A stretch of DNA of 17,294 bases from Lachnospiraceae bacterium UBA3762 (GTDB taxonomy: Bacteria; Bacillota; Clostridia; Lachnospirales; Lachnospiraceae): contig DFGA01000029.1 of assembly GCA_002371615.1 (NCBI GenBank), positions 1 through 17,294 of the forward strand, read 5' to 3'. Numbering within the stretch: the stretch's first letter is position 1; every line of letters begins with the position of its first letter. This document shows positions 5,848 to 13,230 of the stretch, one piece after another. The position numbers were made by a program, and so were the translations under genes. A model generated the notes under the pieces. It was not told the DNA's origin, made no database searches, and worked only from the letters and a program-made list of their open reading frames with translations.

Positions 5848-6963
5848 TCAATCCGCGCTCTTCTTGCTATCTTCCGAATCCTGAGCTGCCGCAAGTTCCA
5901 TTGATGCAGCGCTCTTTGCCTTGCGCTTGTTCGTCTCATACATTATGAGCGCAACCGTTATAACCGCATATGACACAAACACACGGAAGTATTCACCGAT
6001 CATGGAATCCCCTGTAATATATGCACCTGCACGGGGAGCCACGATAAACATCGTATGGAACAGCACGACCCCGAGGAATACATTACCGATAGACGCTTTA
6101 TCTACCGAAGCTCCGCCAACAAGAAGTGCTGCGATACAGAACATACCTATCTGGCTGTGAGCTGTGTATGTGGCAATATTACCCATGTTCTGAAGGTATA
6201 TGATCATTCCGAGTCCGGCAAGGACAGTAGAGATAACTATTGAGATTATTCTCGTCTTCTCAACCTCGATACCCGCATCTCTTGCTACTTCCATATCCTG
6301 ACCTACCGCCCTCATGTCCTGACCGAGCTTGGTCTTGCGGAACCACACTATGATGAGGCACATTATGGCGATTATGATAAAGGTCAGCACAGGGATTTTG
6401 ACCCCTGCAATATTGATTGCCAGCATATTGTCAAGCTTCTGGCGCATCGACAGGAGCGACACCGTATTACGTATACCGTACCCTCTCGGAAGCTTGATGG
6501 ACGAATGCTTGATGGGAATCACCTTACCCATCAGATACAGCACGATAAGCTGGTATATACCGTTTACGAAAAAGGACATGATATAACTCGTTATCATCTC
6601 GCGTCCCTTGGCCCGGTTAAGTATGTTGCCGCAGAAGATCCCGAGGAGCACCGAGATCGGCACCGATATTATCGCTGCCAGGATCATCCCCGGAACACTT
6701 ACTATCTGCCAGTCACATACAAGGATCAGTGCTATTTCCGCAGCCATAGCCCCGAGCGTCATTCCGAAGTTAAGCCCCATTCCCGCCATGATCGGGATAA
6801 GAAGACTTAATATCAGGAAGGAATTACGTCCCATTCTTGTGACGATCTCATTTATCAGCATCTTAGGCGACAATCCCGAAAGCGGAATACATATCGCACA
6901 TATGATTATGAACATGACAGGTACGGAAGCCTGTCTGAAATCAAACTTTTTCTTATTATTCAT
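5848..6963 (-). CDS. ABC importer permease 2 (BPD_transp_2 / RbsC-like)
   Basis: A 371-residue integral membrane protein with about eight to ten hydrophobic segments, related to the permeases of ribose, galactose and nucleoside importers. The cytoplasmic coupling loop is recognisable in GQDMEVARDAGIEVEKTRII (about residues 217-236). A GLNFGMTLG segment matches the equivalent GLNFGLPLG of permease 1, showing that the two subunits are homologous and probably form a heterodimeric channel. The start ATG overlaps the stop of permease 1 by 4 nt (ATGA), implying coupled translation. The C-terminus is a charged tail ending in a Ser/Asp/Lys-rich segment. The substrate cannot be read from the sequence. 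Confidence 0.92.
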   Translation of the reverse strand: MNNKKKFDFRQASVPVMFIIICAICIPLSGLSPKMLINEIVTRMGRNSFLILSLLIPIMAGMGLNFGMTLGAMAAEIALILVCDWQIVSVPGMILAAIISVPISVLLGIFCGNILNRAKGREMITSYIMSFFVNGIYQLIVLYLMGKVIPIKHSSIKLPRGYGIRNTVSLLSMRQKLDNMLAINIAGVKIPVLTFIIIAIMCLIIVWFRKTKLGQDMRAVGQDMEVARDAGIEVEKTRIISIVISTVLAGLGMIIYLQNMGNIATYTAHSQIGMFCIAALLVGGASVDKASIGNVFLGVVLFHTMFIVAPRAGAYITGDSMIGEYFRVFVSYAVITVALIMYETNKRKAKSAASMELAAAQDSEDSKKSAD

Positions 6964-8006
6964 CGTTTTGCGGCCTCCGTTTTTCTTGTAAGTGCAAAGA
7001 GTATCATTCCCATGGAAGCGATGATCCTGATGATCTCCGACATATCCATATGTATCATATTATTCATTACGGTAGGTGTCATTGTAACGATTCCCTGAAA
7101 CAGTATCGTTCCAATGATCACGTTCATTATGCTTGCCTTGTTGACAGATGCTCCTCCGATGAGGATCGCGGAAACTGCGGGAAGTGCCATATAAAAAGGT
7201 GCCATATACAGCTGTATGAATCCAAATCCCTGCTCATATACAAGTATTCCTATGGCAGCAAGCCAGGTTGACATAACTACCGAGAGCATCCTTACCTTAT
7301 CAACATTTATGCCCGCCGCCCTTGCGAATGCAGGATTGGAACCTACCGCAGTCATTGCTGTTCCGGTCTTTGTATGAAGGAATGCCCAGATCGCAAATGC
7401 GAGAAGTGCAAAGAACAGCAGCGTTCCCGTAGGTATAGATATATTTCCGATATTAATCTGCAATATGTGCGCAAGTGCCTGGTCAAAATATCCTTCAAGG
7501 GATATTGTTGTACGAAGTCCCTTTCCCGACAGTCCCCATACCATGTTGGGGCTGTGATACGGAAGTACAAGCCACATCATACACATAAGCGATACCGATG
7601 AGAATCCCACATAGGTTGCGATCATCATCTCACCGCCCTTTATCTTGTTAAGGAGCCATCCGTAAAGCGTACCGAATACAAGAGCAAATGGCGTTGCCAC
7701 AAGAATTGCCACAACAAACGATGCCGCCCCGGTAAACCCAAGTTCAATGGAAATCGTGGCCCCGAGTAATCCCGATATTATTCCCAGCGGGAGCCCGAAG
7801 TTCAGACCGCACCCCGAATGTACCATGGGAACCATGGCGAGCACCAGTACTCCGTTCCATGAAAACCGATTGATAATATTTGATATCTGCGTGGGAAGAT
7901 CCGCCCCCACAAAGGGAGCCAGGATCAGAAGCAGAAGCAAAAATCCCGTGATTATCAGTCTTGGCAGACCGAATTCCTTGATGGAATCTGTAATTTTGTC
8001 TTTCAT
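6960..8006 (-). CDS. ABC importer permease 1 (BPD_transp_2 / RbsC-like)
   Basis: About 348 residues when started at the ATG at 8004-8006, which has AAAGG about 9 nt upstream. The frame is open to a TTG at 8081, but that extension is translated from a hairpin region, is rich in Arg and has no ribosome site, so I reject it. The protein has a cytoplasmic N-terminus (MKDKITDSIKEFG) and then multiple membrane helices. It carries GLNFGLPLG and the coupling loop GSNPAFARAAGINVDKVRML, followed by ILIGGASVNKASI, all typical of CUT2/nucleoside-type permeases. It pairs with the homologous permease encoded next (4-nt overlap). Confidence 0.91.
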   Translation of the reverse strand: MKDKITDSIKEFGLPRLIITGFLLLLLILAPFVGADLPTQISNIINRFSWNGVLVLAMVPMVHSGCGLNFGLPLGIISGLLGATISIELGFTGAASFVVAILVATPFALVFGTLYGWLLNKIKGGEMMIATYVGFSSVSLMCMMWLVLPYHSPNMVWGLSGKGLRTTISLEGYFDQALAHILQINIGNISIPTGTLLFFALLAFAIWAFLHTKTGTAMTAVGSNPAFARAAGINVDKVRMLSVVMSTWLAAIGILVYEQGFGFIQLYMAPFYMALPAVSAILIGGASVNKASIMNVIIGTILFQGIVTMTPTVMNNMIHMDMSEIIRIIASMGMILFALTRKTEAAKR

Positions 8007-8038
8007 AGATATATGCCTTTCCACTCGCTTTACAACCA

Positions 8039-8089
8039 ACACTCGCTTTGCGAGCGTCGCCGTGTAACGATTGCATCGCAATCGTTACA
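8039..8089 (-). repeat. Two tandem strong hairpins between ATPase and permease genes
   Basis: A perfect 12-bp inverted repeat TGTAACGATTGC / GCAATCGTTACA (8063-8074 and 8078-8089, 3-nt loop) is followed 5 nt later by an 8-bp hairpin with a 3-nt loop (8039-8046 and 8050-8057, one G-U pair in RNA). Neither has a U-run, so neither is an intrinsic terminator. They begin immediately after the ATPase stop codon. Likely an mRNA-stabilising or processing element, or a small palindromic repeat. Confidence 0.85.
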
Positions 8090-8091
8090 TA

Positions 8092-9687
8092 TTAAACTAC
8101 ATCTTTAAGCATCAGTGTCCCGAAGTCCTCGACTGAAGCTGCTGCCGGCAGAATTCCCGATATACGTCCGCCCGAGACGATCGCTATGCGGTCGCAGGTT
8201 GCACGCAGTTCTTCAAGCTCCGACGAAACCATTACAACGGTAACACCCGACTCGGCATTAAACTTCCTCAGCGCGTCAAGGACAAGTGCCTTGGCTCCTA
8301 CATCTATTCCTCTTGTAGGCTCGGATACAAACAGCAGCTGCGGCTCTAGAGCAAATGCCTTGGCAAGACATACCTTCTGCTGGTTTCCTCCGGAAAGCTC
8401 TCTTGCGTTCTGCTTTGTACCCGTACACTTGATCTTAAGTTCATCTATATATTTCCCGGTAACATCACGGATTGCTTTTTCATCTCTCCACTTGATCAGT
8501 CCTCCGAGATATTTCTTCAGGAACTTATTCTGTATCTGCATTGCCGGAAATGCCACGTTCCACTCCAGCGATTCGTCAAGCAGCAAACCTACTCCTCGCC
8601 TGTCCTCGGACACAAAGGCAAACGATGAATCAAGGCATGCACGGGGGTTGTTGAGCGGTATGATTTTTCCCTCAAACTCAACGTTTCCTCCTGCCTCATA
8701 CAGTCCCATGATCCCGTTTGGAATACCGAGCTTGCCCTGTCCGGCAAGTCCTCCTATACCGAGTATCTCGCCCTTTTTGACCTCGAGAGACACATTTCTT
8801 ACCGTCTCACCGGGCATATCGACCCAGAGCTTGTCTATCTTGAGGACCGTAGGTGCGTCTTCCGAAATCGTTCTTGCCGCATTATTGGTACGGCCTTCAA
8901 CACTGCGTCCAACCATGCTCTTGGTGATAGATGCAACGGTCATGTTTTCAGCCTTCTCGCACTCTACGAGTACGCCGTCACGCATTACCGCAACCGTATT
9001 ACATACCGATAATATTTCCTGTAATCTATGTGTAATGAAAATGACTGATATTCCACGCTCCGACATGCCTCGAATGCTGTCAAGAAGCGCCTCTGCCTCT
9101 TTTTCCGTAAGAACAGCCGTAGGCTCATCAAGTATCAGGAGCCTAAGCTGCTCTTTGGAGAGCTCCCTTGCAATTTCCGTAAACTGCTTGTGACCGACCG
9201 GCATGGTGTTTATCATCATATGCCTGTCTATGGCAACGCCCATCTTCTCGATGGACTCCTTCGCGCGCTTATCCATTTCGGCGCGATCGAGGGTGTTCAG
9301 TCTCTTTCCGAATATTTCCGAAATAAAGTTGTACTTTTCGGGTTCCCTGTTTAACAGGATGTTCTCTGTTGCATCAAACCCGGGGATGAGCGAAAATTCC
9401 TGGTGAACCATGCCGATTCCAGCAGCAATAGCTTCAAAGGGTGAAGAAAAGCTCACCTTCTCGCCGTCAAGGAATATATCTCCGCCATATCCTCCGGTCT
9501 CGGCGATGTCCGCCGCACCGAAAAGTATTTTCATAAGTGTCGATTTTCCCGCACCGTTTTCTCCGCAAAGTCCCAAAACTTCGCCTGCACGAAGTTCAAG
9601 ATTAATATCCGTAAGGACCTGATTTCCGAAGAAATCCTTCTTGATCCCCTGCAGCTTTAAAAGCGGTGCATTTACTGTATCCATCAA
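8092..9687 (-). CDS. ABC importer ATPase, two nucleotide-binding domains (RbsA/MglA-like)
   Basis: A 531-residue cytoplasmic ATPase with two fused ABC domains, as in ribose, galactose and nucleoside importers. Domain 1: Walker A GENGAGKST (42-50), Q-loop HQEFSLIPGF (95-104), a degenerate signature VGHKQFTEIA (164-173), Walker B LLILDEPTA (183-191) and His220. Domain 2: degenerate Walker A GLAGQGKLG (313-321), canonical signature LSGGNQQKV (431-439), and Walker B LLFVSEPTRGID (451-462) with Ser455 in place of Asp. One canonical and one degenerate composite site is usual in this subfamily. The start is ambiguous: TTG at 9687 is 9 nt from GGAAGGG, while ATG at 9684 is 12 nt from it. Third in function but second in the operon, after the binding protein. 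Confidence 0.94.
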   Translation of the reverse strand: MMDTVNAPLLKLQGIKKDFFGNQVLTDINLELRAGEVLGLCGENGAGKSTLMKILFGAADIAETGGYGGDIFLDGEKVSFSSPFEAIAAGIGMVHQEFSLIPGFDATENILLNREPEKYNFISEIFGKRLNTLDRAEMDKRAKESIEKMGVAIDRHMMINTMPVGHKQFTEIARELSKEQLRLLILDEPTAVLTEKEAEALLDSIRGMSERGISVIFITHRLQEILSVCNTVAVMRDGVLVECEKAENMTVASITKSMVGRSVEGRTNNAARTISEDAPTVLKIDKLWVDMPGETVRNVSLEVKKGEILGIGGLAGQGKLGIPNGIMGLYEAGGNVEFEGKIIPLNNPRACLDSSFAFVSEDRRGVGLLLDESLEWNVAFPAMQIQNKFLKKYLGGLIKWRDEKAIRDVTGKYIDELKIKCTGTKQNARELSGGNQQKVCLAKAFALEPQLLFVSEPTRGIDVGAKALVLDALRKFNAESGVTVVMVSSELEELRATCDRIAIVSGGRISGILPAAASVEDFGTLMLKDVV

Positions 9688-9732
9688 ATATTATTACCCT
9701 TCCAAAAAACAATCATTATCACAATAAGATGA

Positions 9733-9760
9733 GGAGGAACACGGGCAAGCCTTGTCCTCC
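9733..9760 (-). other. Hairpin between binding-protein and ATPase genes
   Basis: A 7-bp stem with one bulge (GGAGG-A-AC with GTCCTCC) topped by a short GGGC/GCCT stem, about 22 nt after the binding-protein stop. A run of six U (minus strand) occurs only about 25 nt downstream, too far for a classical terminator. Such hairpins commonly protect the upstream mRNA and raise binding protein over membrane components; that role here is inference. Confidence 0.5.
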
Positions 9761-9782
9761 CCACCAATATCAGTTTCTTAAA

Positions 9783-11099
9783 TTACTTGATCGTAAAGTA
9801 TTTCTCGGGAACTTCAACCTTTGTTGAACCCATGTACTTTCCGGGATCGCCCATGATGTATGTATCCTGGTAGATAAGGAAAGTATTGTCTGATTTTACG
9901 CCTGTTTCAGCATTTGTGTACTTGCTGCCGTTCCATTCAGCGCCGGGTGAGAATACCTCGTAAGCCTTTGAGATATCATCGATATCCGTAAGATCGCTTG
10001 TTCCGAGAAGCACGTTTCTTGCATGCTCGGCAAGACCAGCGGAAACAGTATAGCCGTATGAATATGCCCATGTTCCGAATCTGCCTGCGCCGCCCTTTTC
10101 AACGATGGCTGACTCAACCTTTGCAAGGATCTTTTCAAAATCACCTGCTTCCTGTGTAAGGTCAAGGCCGAGTGCTCCGGGATATCCCATGAGCGGTGAA
10201 GGAAGGTCTGCCTCGATGAAGTAACCGCCATGCTCAAGGAGCATCTTAAGAAGCGGCTCTGTGTGAGCATCGTTTGTACAGAAGTAAGCCGAATTTGTGC
10301 CGTACTTCTCAACCCACTCGGGAACATGCTCAAGGATATATGCCTGTGCTCCGGGAACACCTACATCTGTTGTGGGGTCGGGAGCTGTCTCCATCTCAAA
10401 CTTCATTCCGAACTCTTCACATGCAGCCTTCATGATGGCAACACGCCTCGACATTGTCTCATATGACAGATGACGGGGGAATGAAATATGAACGAATGTG
10501 TCACATCCAAGCTCATGAGCTGTACGGATCATAAGGTATCCGCGTGCAACGAAGTCGTTGTTAACAACAAGGTCTGCAGCAGATCCGATCTCGGGAAGGT
10601 CCTCGTGTGACTCACCTGCGATACAGATGATGTCAGGTCTTCTCTCCTTGATCTGACGGAAAGCTTCCGTTGTACCGGGAATAGCCTGGTTAACGATGAT
10701 GGCCTTCATATCCGGATCATCCGAAAGGTTTACGATAGTCTGGATAGTTGTCTCAAGCTCTTCTGTAAAGTTATCGGGATAGATCGCAAGAGTAACCTTG
10801 TCTTCGCCGTACTTTGCCTGGAAAGCCTCAGCACCTCTTCTGTCATCCTCGGACTGTGAAACAGAGCCTGTTACGATACCGATGTGAAAATCATCGGATG
10901 CCTCTTCCGTCTCGGCAGCATCCTCTGTTGCAGCTTCAGCTTCTGCAGTATCTTCAGCCTCTGCTGCCTCTTCTGTTGCTTCTTCCGCTTCGGTATTGTC
11001 TACGTTCTCAATTGTAGCAGTAGCAGCCGAACCGCCGCATGCTGCAAGAGAAAAAGCCATAGCACATGCCAAAACAGCACTGATAATCTTCTTTTTCAT
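9783..11099 (-). CDS. DUF3798-type substrate-binding lipoprotein of an ABC importer
   Basis: A 438-residue lipoprotein. A signal peptide ends in lipobox LAAC with Cys21 as the lipidated residue, followed by a long Glu/Ala-rich tether (about 35-68) and then a periplasmic-binding-protein-like fold. The start of the core (GIVTGSVSQSEDDRRGAE), YPDNF, DDPDMKAIIVNQAIPGT, FVHISFPRHLS and APDPTTDVGVPGAQ are the conserved blocks I associate with the uncharacterised DUF3798 family rather than with BMP/Med or RbsB proteins. The ATG is preceded by AAGGAGG. It is the first gene of the operon and so is likely made in excess. The ligand is unknown: the CUT2-like ATPase and permeases suggest a sugar-, nucleoside- or autoinducer-like small molecule, by inference only. 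Confidence 0.88.
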   Translation of the reverse strand: MKKKIISAVLACAMAFSLAACGGSAATATIENVDNTEAEEATEEAAEAEDTAEAEAATEDAAETEEASDDFHIGIVTGSVSQSEDDRRGAEAFQAKYGEDKVTLAIYPDNFTEELETTIQTIVNLSDDPDMKAIIVNQAIPGTTEAFRQIKERRPDIICIAGESHEDLPEIGSAADLVVNNDFVARGYLMIRTAHELGCDTFVHISFPRHLSYETMSRRVAIMKAACEEFGMKFEMETAPDPTTDVGVPGAQAYILEHVPEWVEKYGTNSAYFCTNDAHTEPLLKMLLEHGGYFIEADLPSPLMGYPGALGLDLTQEAGDFEKILAKVESAIVEKGGAGRFGTWAYSYGYTVSAGLAEHARNVLLGTSDLTDIDDISKAYEVFSPGAEWNGSKYTNAETGVKSDNTFLIYQDTYIMGDPGKYMGSTKVEVPEKYFTIK

Positions 11100-11139
11100 A
11101 AAAACCTCCTTAATGTAACTATAGAAATTATCCTAAAAT

Positions 11140-11167
11140 ATTATACATTCTTTTGTCGTATTTTCAA
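11140..11167 (-). promoter_or_regulatory. Promoter of the ABC importer operon
   Basis: On the minus strand, -35 TTGAAA (11162-11167), a 16-nt spacer and a perfect -10 TATAAT (11140-11145), about 40 nt upstream of the binding-protein ATG. Confidence 0.8.
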
Positions 11168-11183
11168 TAATTTTTACTCTAAT

Positions 11184-11196
11184 CAACTGTAAGTTG
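11184..11196. promoter_or_regulatory. Small inverted repeat between divergent promoters
   Basis: CAACT-GTA-AGTTG, 5-bp arms, overlapping the -35 of the plus-strand receiver gene and about 17 bp upstream of the importer -35. It could be an operator acting on both promoters. Short arms make chance possible. Confidence 0.35.
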
Positions 11197-11223
11197 TTAA
11201 TGATATACATTATATGTTAAAAT
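11194..11223 (+). promoter_or_regulatory. Probable promoter of the receiver-domain gene
   Basis: -35 TTGTTA (11194-11199), an 18-nt spacer and -10 TAAAAT (11218-11223). The region is very AT-rich, so alternatives exist. Confidence 0.5.
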
Positions 11224-11255
11224 AAATCCGGTATTAAATATCAGGGAGTTATGAC

Positions 11256-11852
11256 ATGGAAGACGACATTTTTCTCCAATTGTCCAATCTGCTTGACGGC
11301 AACAATTCTTCAAAGAAAAAAAGCAGTACCGGCAGTTATTCTCCGGAATACGGCGGAAATCCTGACTCTACGATGTTTGTTGCGGATAGCATGATCTATC
11401 CCGACATCAAACCCAAGAAGAATACAAGCGGAAGATCCAATATAGTAATTATAGATGACGATTTTTCCACGCTGGACCTCATGAGGATATATCTCCAGCG
11501 TGATTATGATGTGGAAACATTCGATAATCCGAAGAACGCTATTTTCTACCTGAACGGAACTATTCCCGACATGATCTTTATTGACTGTTACCTTGATACA
11601 ATGGCAACCAAAAAGGTTCTCGGTATTATCAGGACATACAAAGAACTGGCAAATACACCAATAATATATCTTGCAGAACCTTCGGAACAGGCAGCTATAG
11701 AAAACAAACTGCCCGAAGGTGTGGTGGACATCATTTCAAGACCCGTAAGCCGTGGCGATCTGCAGCGGATGCTGGACACTTACATTAAGGATGAAGAAGA
11801 ATCTTCCGAAGAAACTGACGATGCGGATGATTATTCAAATATCATCTCCTGA
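11256..11852 (+). CDS. Stand-alone divergent response-regulator receiver protein
   Basis: A 198-residue protein. A low-complexity N-terminal region of about 60 residues is followed by a CheY-like receiver domain (~61-178) and an acidic tail (EEESSEETDDADD). The acidic pocket is intact (Asp67-Asp69) and the phosphoacceptor is Asp110 in MIFID. The switch Thr/Ser is replaced by Ala140 (IIYLAE) and the conserved Lys by Arg162 (ISRPV). With no DNA-binding or enzymatic output domain, it is either a protein-protein adaptor or a receiver that does not signal in the usual way. No kinase gene is adjacent. AGGGAG 7 nt upstream supports the ATG. It is the only standard-sized plus-strand gene here, and its last 22 nt overlap the end of the convergent esterase gene. 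Confidence 0.85.
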   Translation: MEDDIFLQLSNLLDGNNSSKKKSSTGSYSPEYGGNPDSTMFVADSMIYPDIKPKKNTSGRSNIVIIDDDFSTLDLMRIYLQRDYDVETFDNPKNAIFYLNGTIPDMIFIDCYLDTMATKKVLGIIRTYKELANTPIIYLAEPSEQAAIENKLPEGVVDIISRPVSRGDLQRMLDTYIKDEEESSEETDDADDYSNIIS

Positions 11853-13228
11853 TACCCCTGACTTAAGTTTTCGCATTTTTTCCATTCGGGTAGTTCGTTA
11901 CCGTCGTACCCCATACCGTTGGGATCCCCGTTTTTTATAAAATTGGTCCAATAGTCGCACATTCTTCTCGACAGATCATAATGCTTTCCGTTGTACGGTC
12001 TCCAACACTTCTGAATAGTCTCGAAAAAGAACCAGAGATCACACGAGTGAAAATCACCGGGGTCATCATAACCGGGGATAGGCGGCGCAAACCTGTAAAC
12101 ATATAACGGGGACTTTCTATTATTACTCATGTGTGCATATGCGACTTCTTTGACACTGTTTTCAACGACGTTGAAATACCTGATCCCGCCTTTTTCTCTG
12201 ATATCAGCTCTGATCTTAATATCGTTCTTATCTGCACTTGTGGGAAGTTTATCGATAAACTCATCCTTTGTATATCCGATAAACATCGGCATATCCGATG
12301 TTTTTCCCGCAAGGATCAGCTTGTAAGAATCTTCAGTAATATATGCCCCATCAATACAAGGGACAAACCTTGGATGTGTTTTGGCATATTCGGCATATGC
12401 TCCCCTTATGGTGATTGCGTCCTTATTTCTTGCCTCTTCTACAGAATCGCATCCAATATACCCTATAAACTCTTTCCCGTTTTCCTCAGCCGTCCTAAGC
12501 GGTTTGGGCTGTATAATATCGTCGGATAGAAACGGGTTCCTGATAAAGCCGCTGAATACGGATGCCTTTTTTATCATCCCGGAAGTTTCCCTGTCGGCAA
12601 GCGCAAAAGCAACACTCGCTCCTCCCGCCGACTGTCCCGCAAGAGTTATATTGTCCGGATCTCCCCCGAAAGAAGCTATGTTCTCATATACCCATTCAAG
12701 ACCTGCCTTCTGGTCGAGAAGCCCGAAATTTGTAGGATGCTGCGGATCAGCATCTGTCAGTTCCGGATGCGATAAAAACCCGAACACTCCCAGACGGTAT
12801 GCAATCGATACAACGATGACTCCATGCCGCGCAAGCCGTTCTCCGTTAAACTCCATTTCAGCTGTGTACCCCCACTGAAATGCTCCTCCGTATATCCACA
12901 CAAGAACCGACAACTTCTCATCTGTGCTTTTTGCGCCTGTCCATATATTCAGATAAAGGCAGTCCTCACTTACCGGTATATCGGGATCAACATGGAATTC
13001 CCGGCAATAAATATCATCTCCGACTCCGGGCTGATCCTGCATGGATACCGGACCGAATTCATAGCAGTTTCTGACTCCATCCCAGTCTTCGCAAGGCTGC
13101 GGAGCCCGCCACCTGTTATCTCCCACAGGCGGTGCTGCGAAGGGAATTCCCCGAAACACAGTTACCCTCGGGTCATCCGCCGGAAGACCTTTCACCTTAC
13201 CGTTTTTTGTAATTGCGGTTCTGATCAT
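11831..13228 (-). CDS. Type B carboxylesterase
   Basis: A 465-residue alpha/beta-hydrolase of the carboxylesterase/cholinesterase family, with no signal peptide, so probably cytoplasmic. The N-terminal RGIPFAAPPVGDNRWRAPQP block and SEDCLYLNIW (87-96) are family hallmarks. The oxyanion loop is YGGAF (113-117), the nucleophile elbow GQSAGG with Ser200, the acid Glu323 (YTKDEF), and the base His394 (GDFHSCDL). The triad is therefore complete. The length is shorter than eukaryotic members but usual for Firmicute ones. Its ATG follows the MFS stop by 2 nt, with AAGGAG lying inside the MFS end. The natural ester is unknown; the preceding transporter could supply it. Confidence 0.93.
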   Translation of the reverse strand: MIRTAITKNGKVKGLPADDPRVTVFRGIPFAAPPVGDNRWRAPQPCEDWDGVRNCYEFGPVSMQDQPGVGDDIYCREFHVDPDIPVSEDCLYLNIWTGAKSTDEKLSVLVWIYGGAFQWGYTAEMEFNGERLARHGVIVVSIAYRLGVFGFLSHPELTDADPQHPTNFGLLDQKAGLEWVYENIASFGGDPDNITLAGQSAGGASVAFALADRETSGMIKKASVFSGFIRNPFLSDDIIQPKPLRTAEENGKEFIGYIGCDSVEEARNKDAITIRGAYAEYAKTHPRFVPCIDGAYITEDSYKLILAGKTSDMPMFIGYTKDEFIDKLPTSADKNDIKIRADIREKGGIRYFNVVENSVKEVAYAHMSNNRKSPLYVYRFAPPIPGYDDPGDFHSCDLWFFFETIQKCWRPYNGKHYDLSRRMCDYWTNFIKNGDPNGMGYDGNELPEWKKCENLSQGYQEMIFE

Positions 13229-13230
13229 TA

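Noticed and set aside
5810..5851. Longer start of the accessory membrane protein
   Set aside because: It overlaps the permease end, lacks a ribosome site, and would put 14 charged residues before a normal MNKKRQ start that has GAGAGG upstream.
8007..8081. 25-residue N-terminal extension of permease 1 from a TTG
   Set aside because: It would translate the two hairpins, has no ribosome site and is Arg-rich, whereas the ATG at 8006 has AAAGG at good distance and a normal permease N-terminus.
8186..9193. A 335-codon plus-strand frame, Ser-rich
   Set aside because: Shadow of the ATPase gene; no motif and no ribosome site, typical antisense composition.
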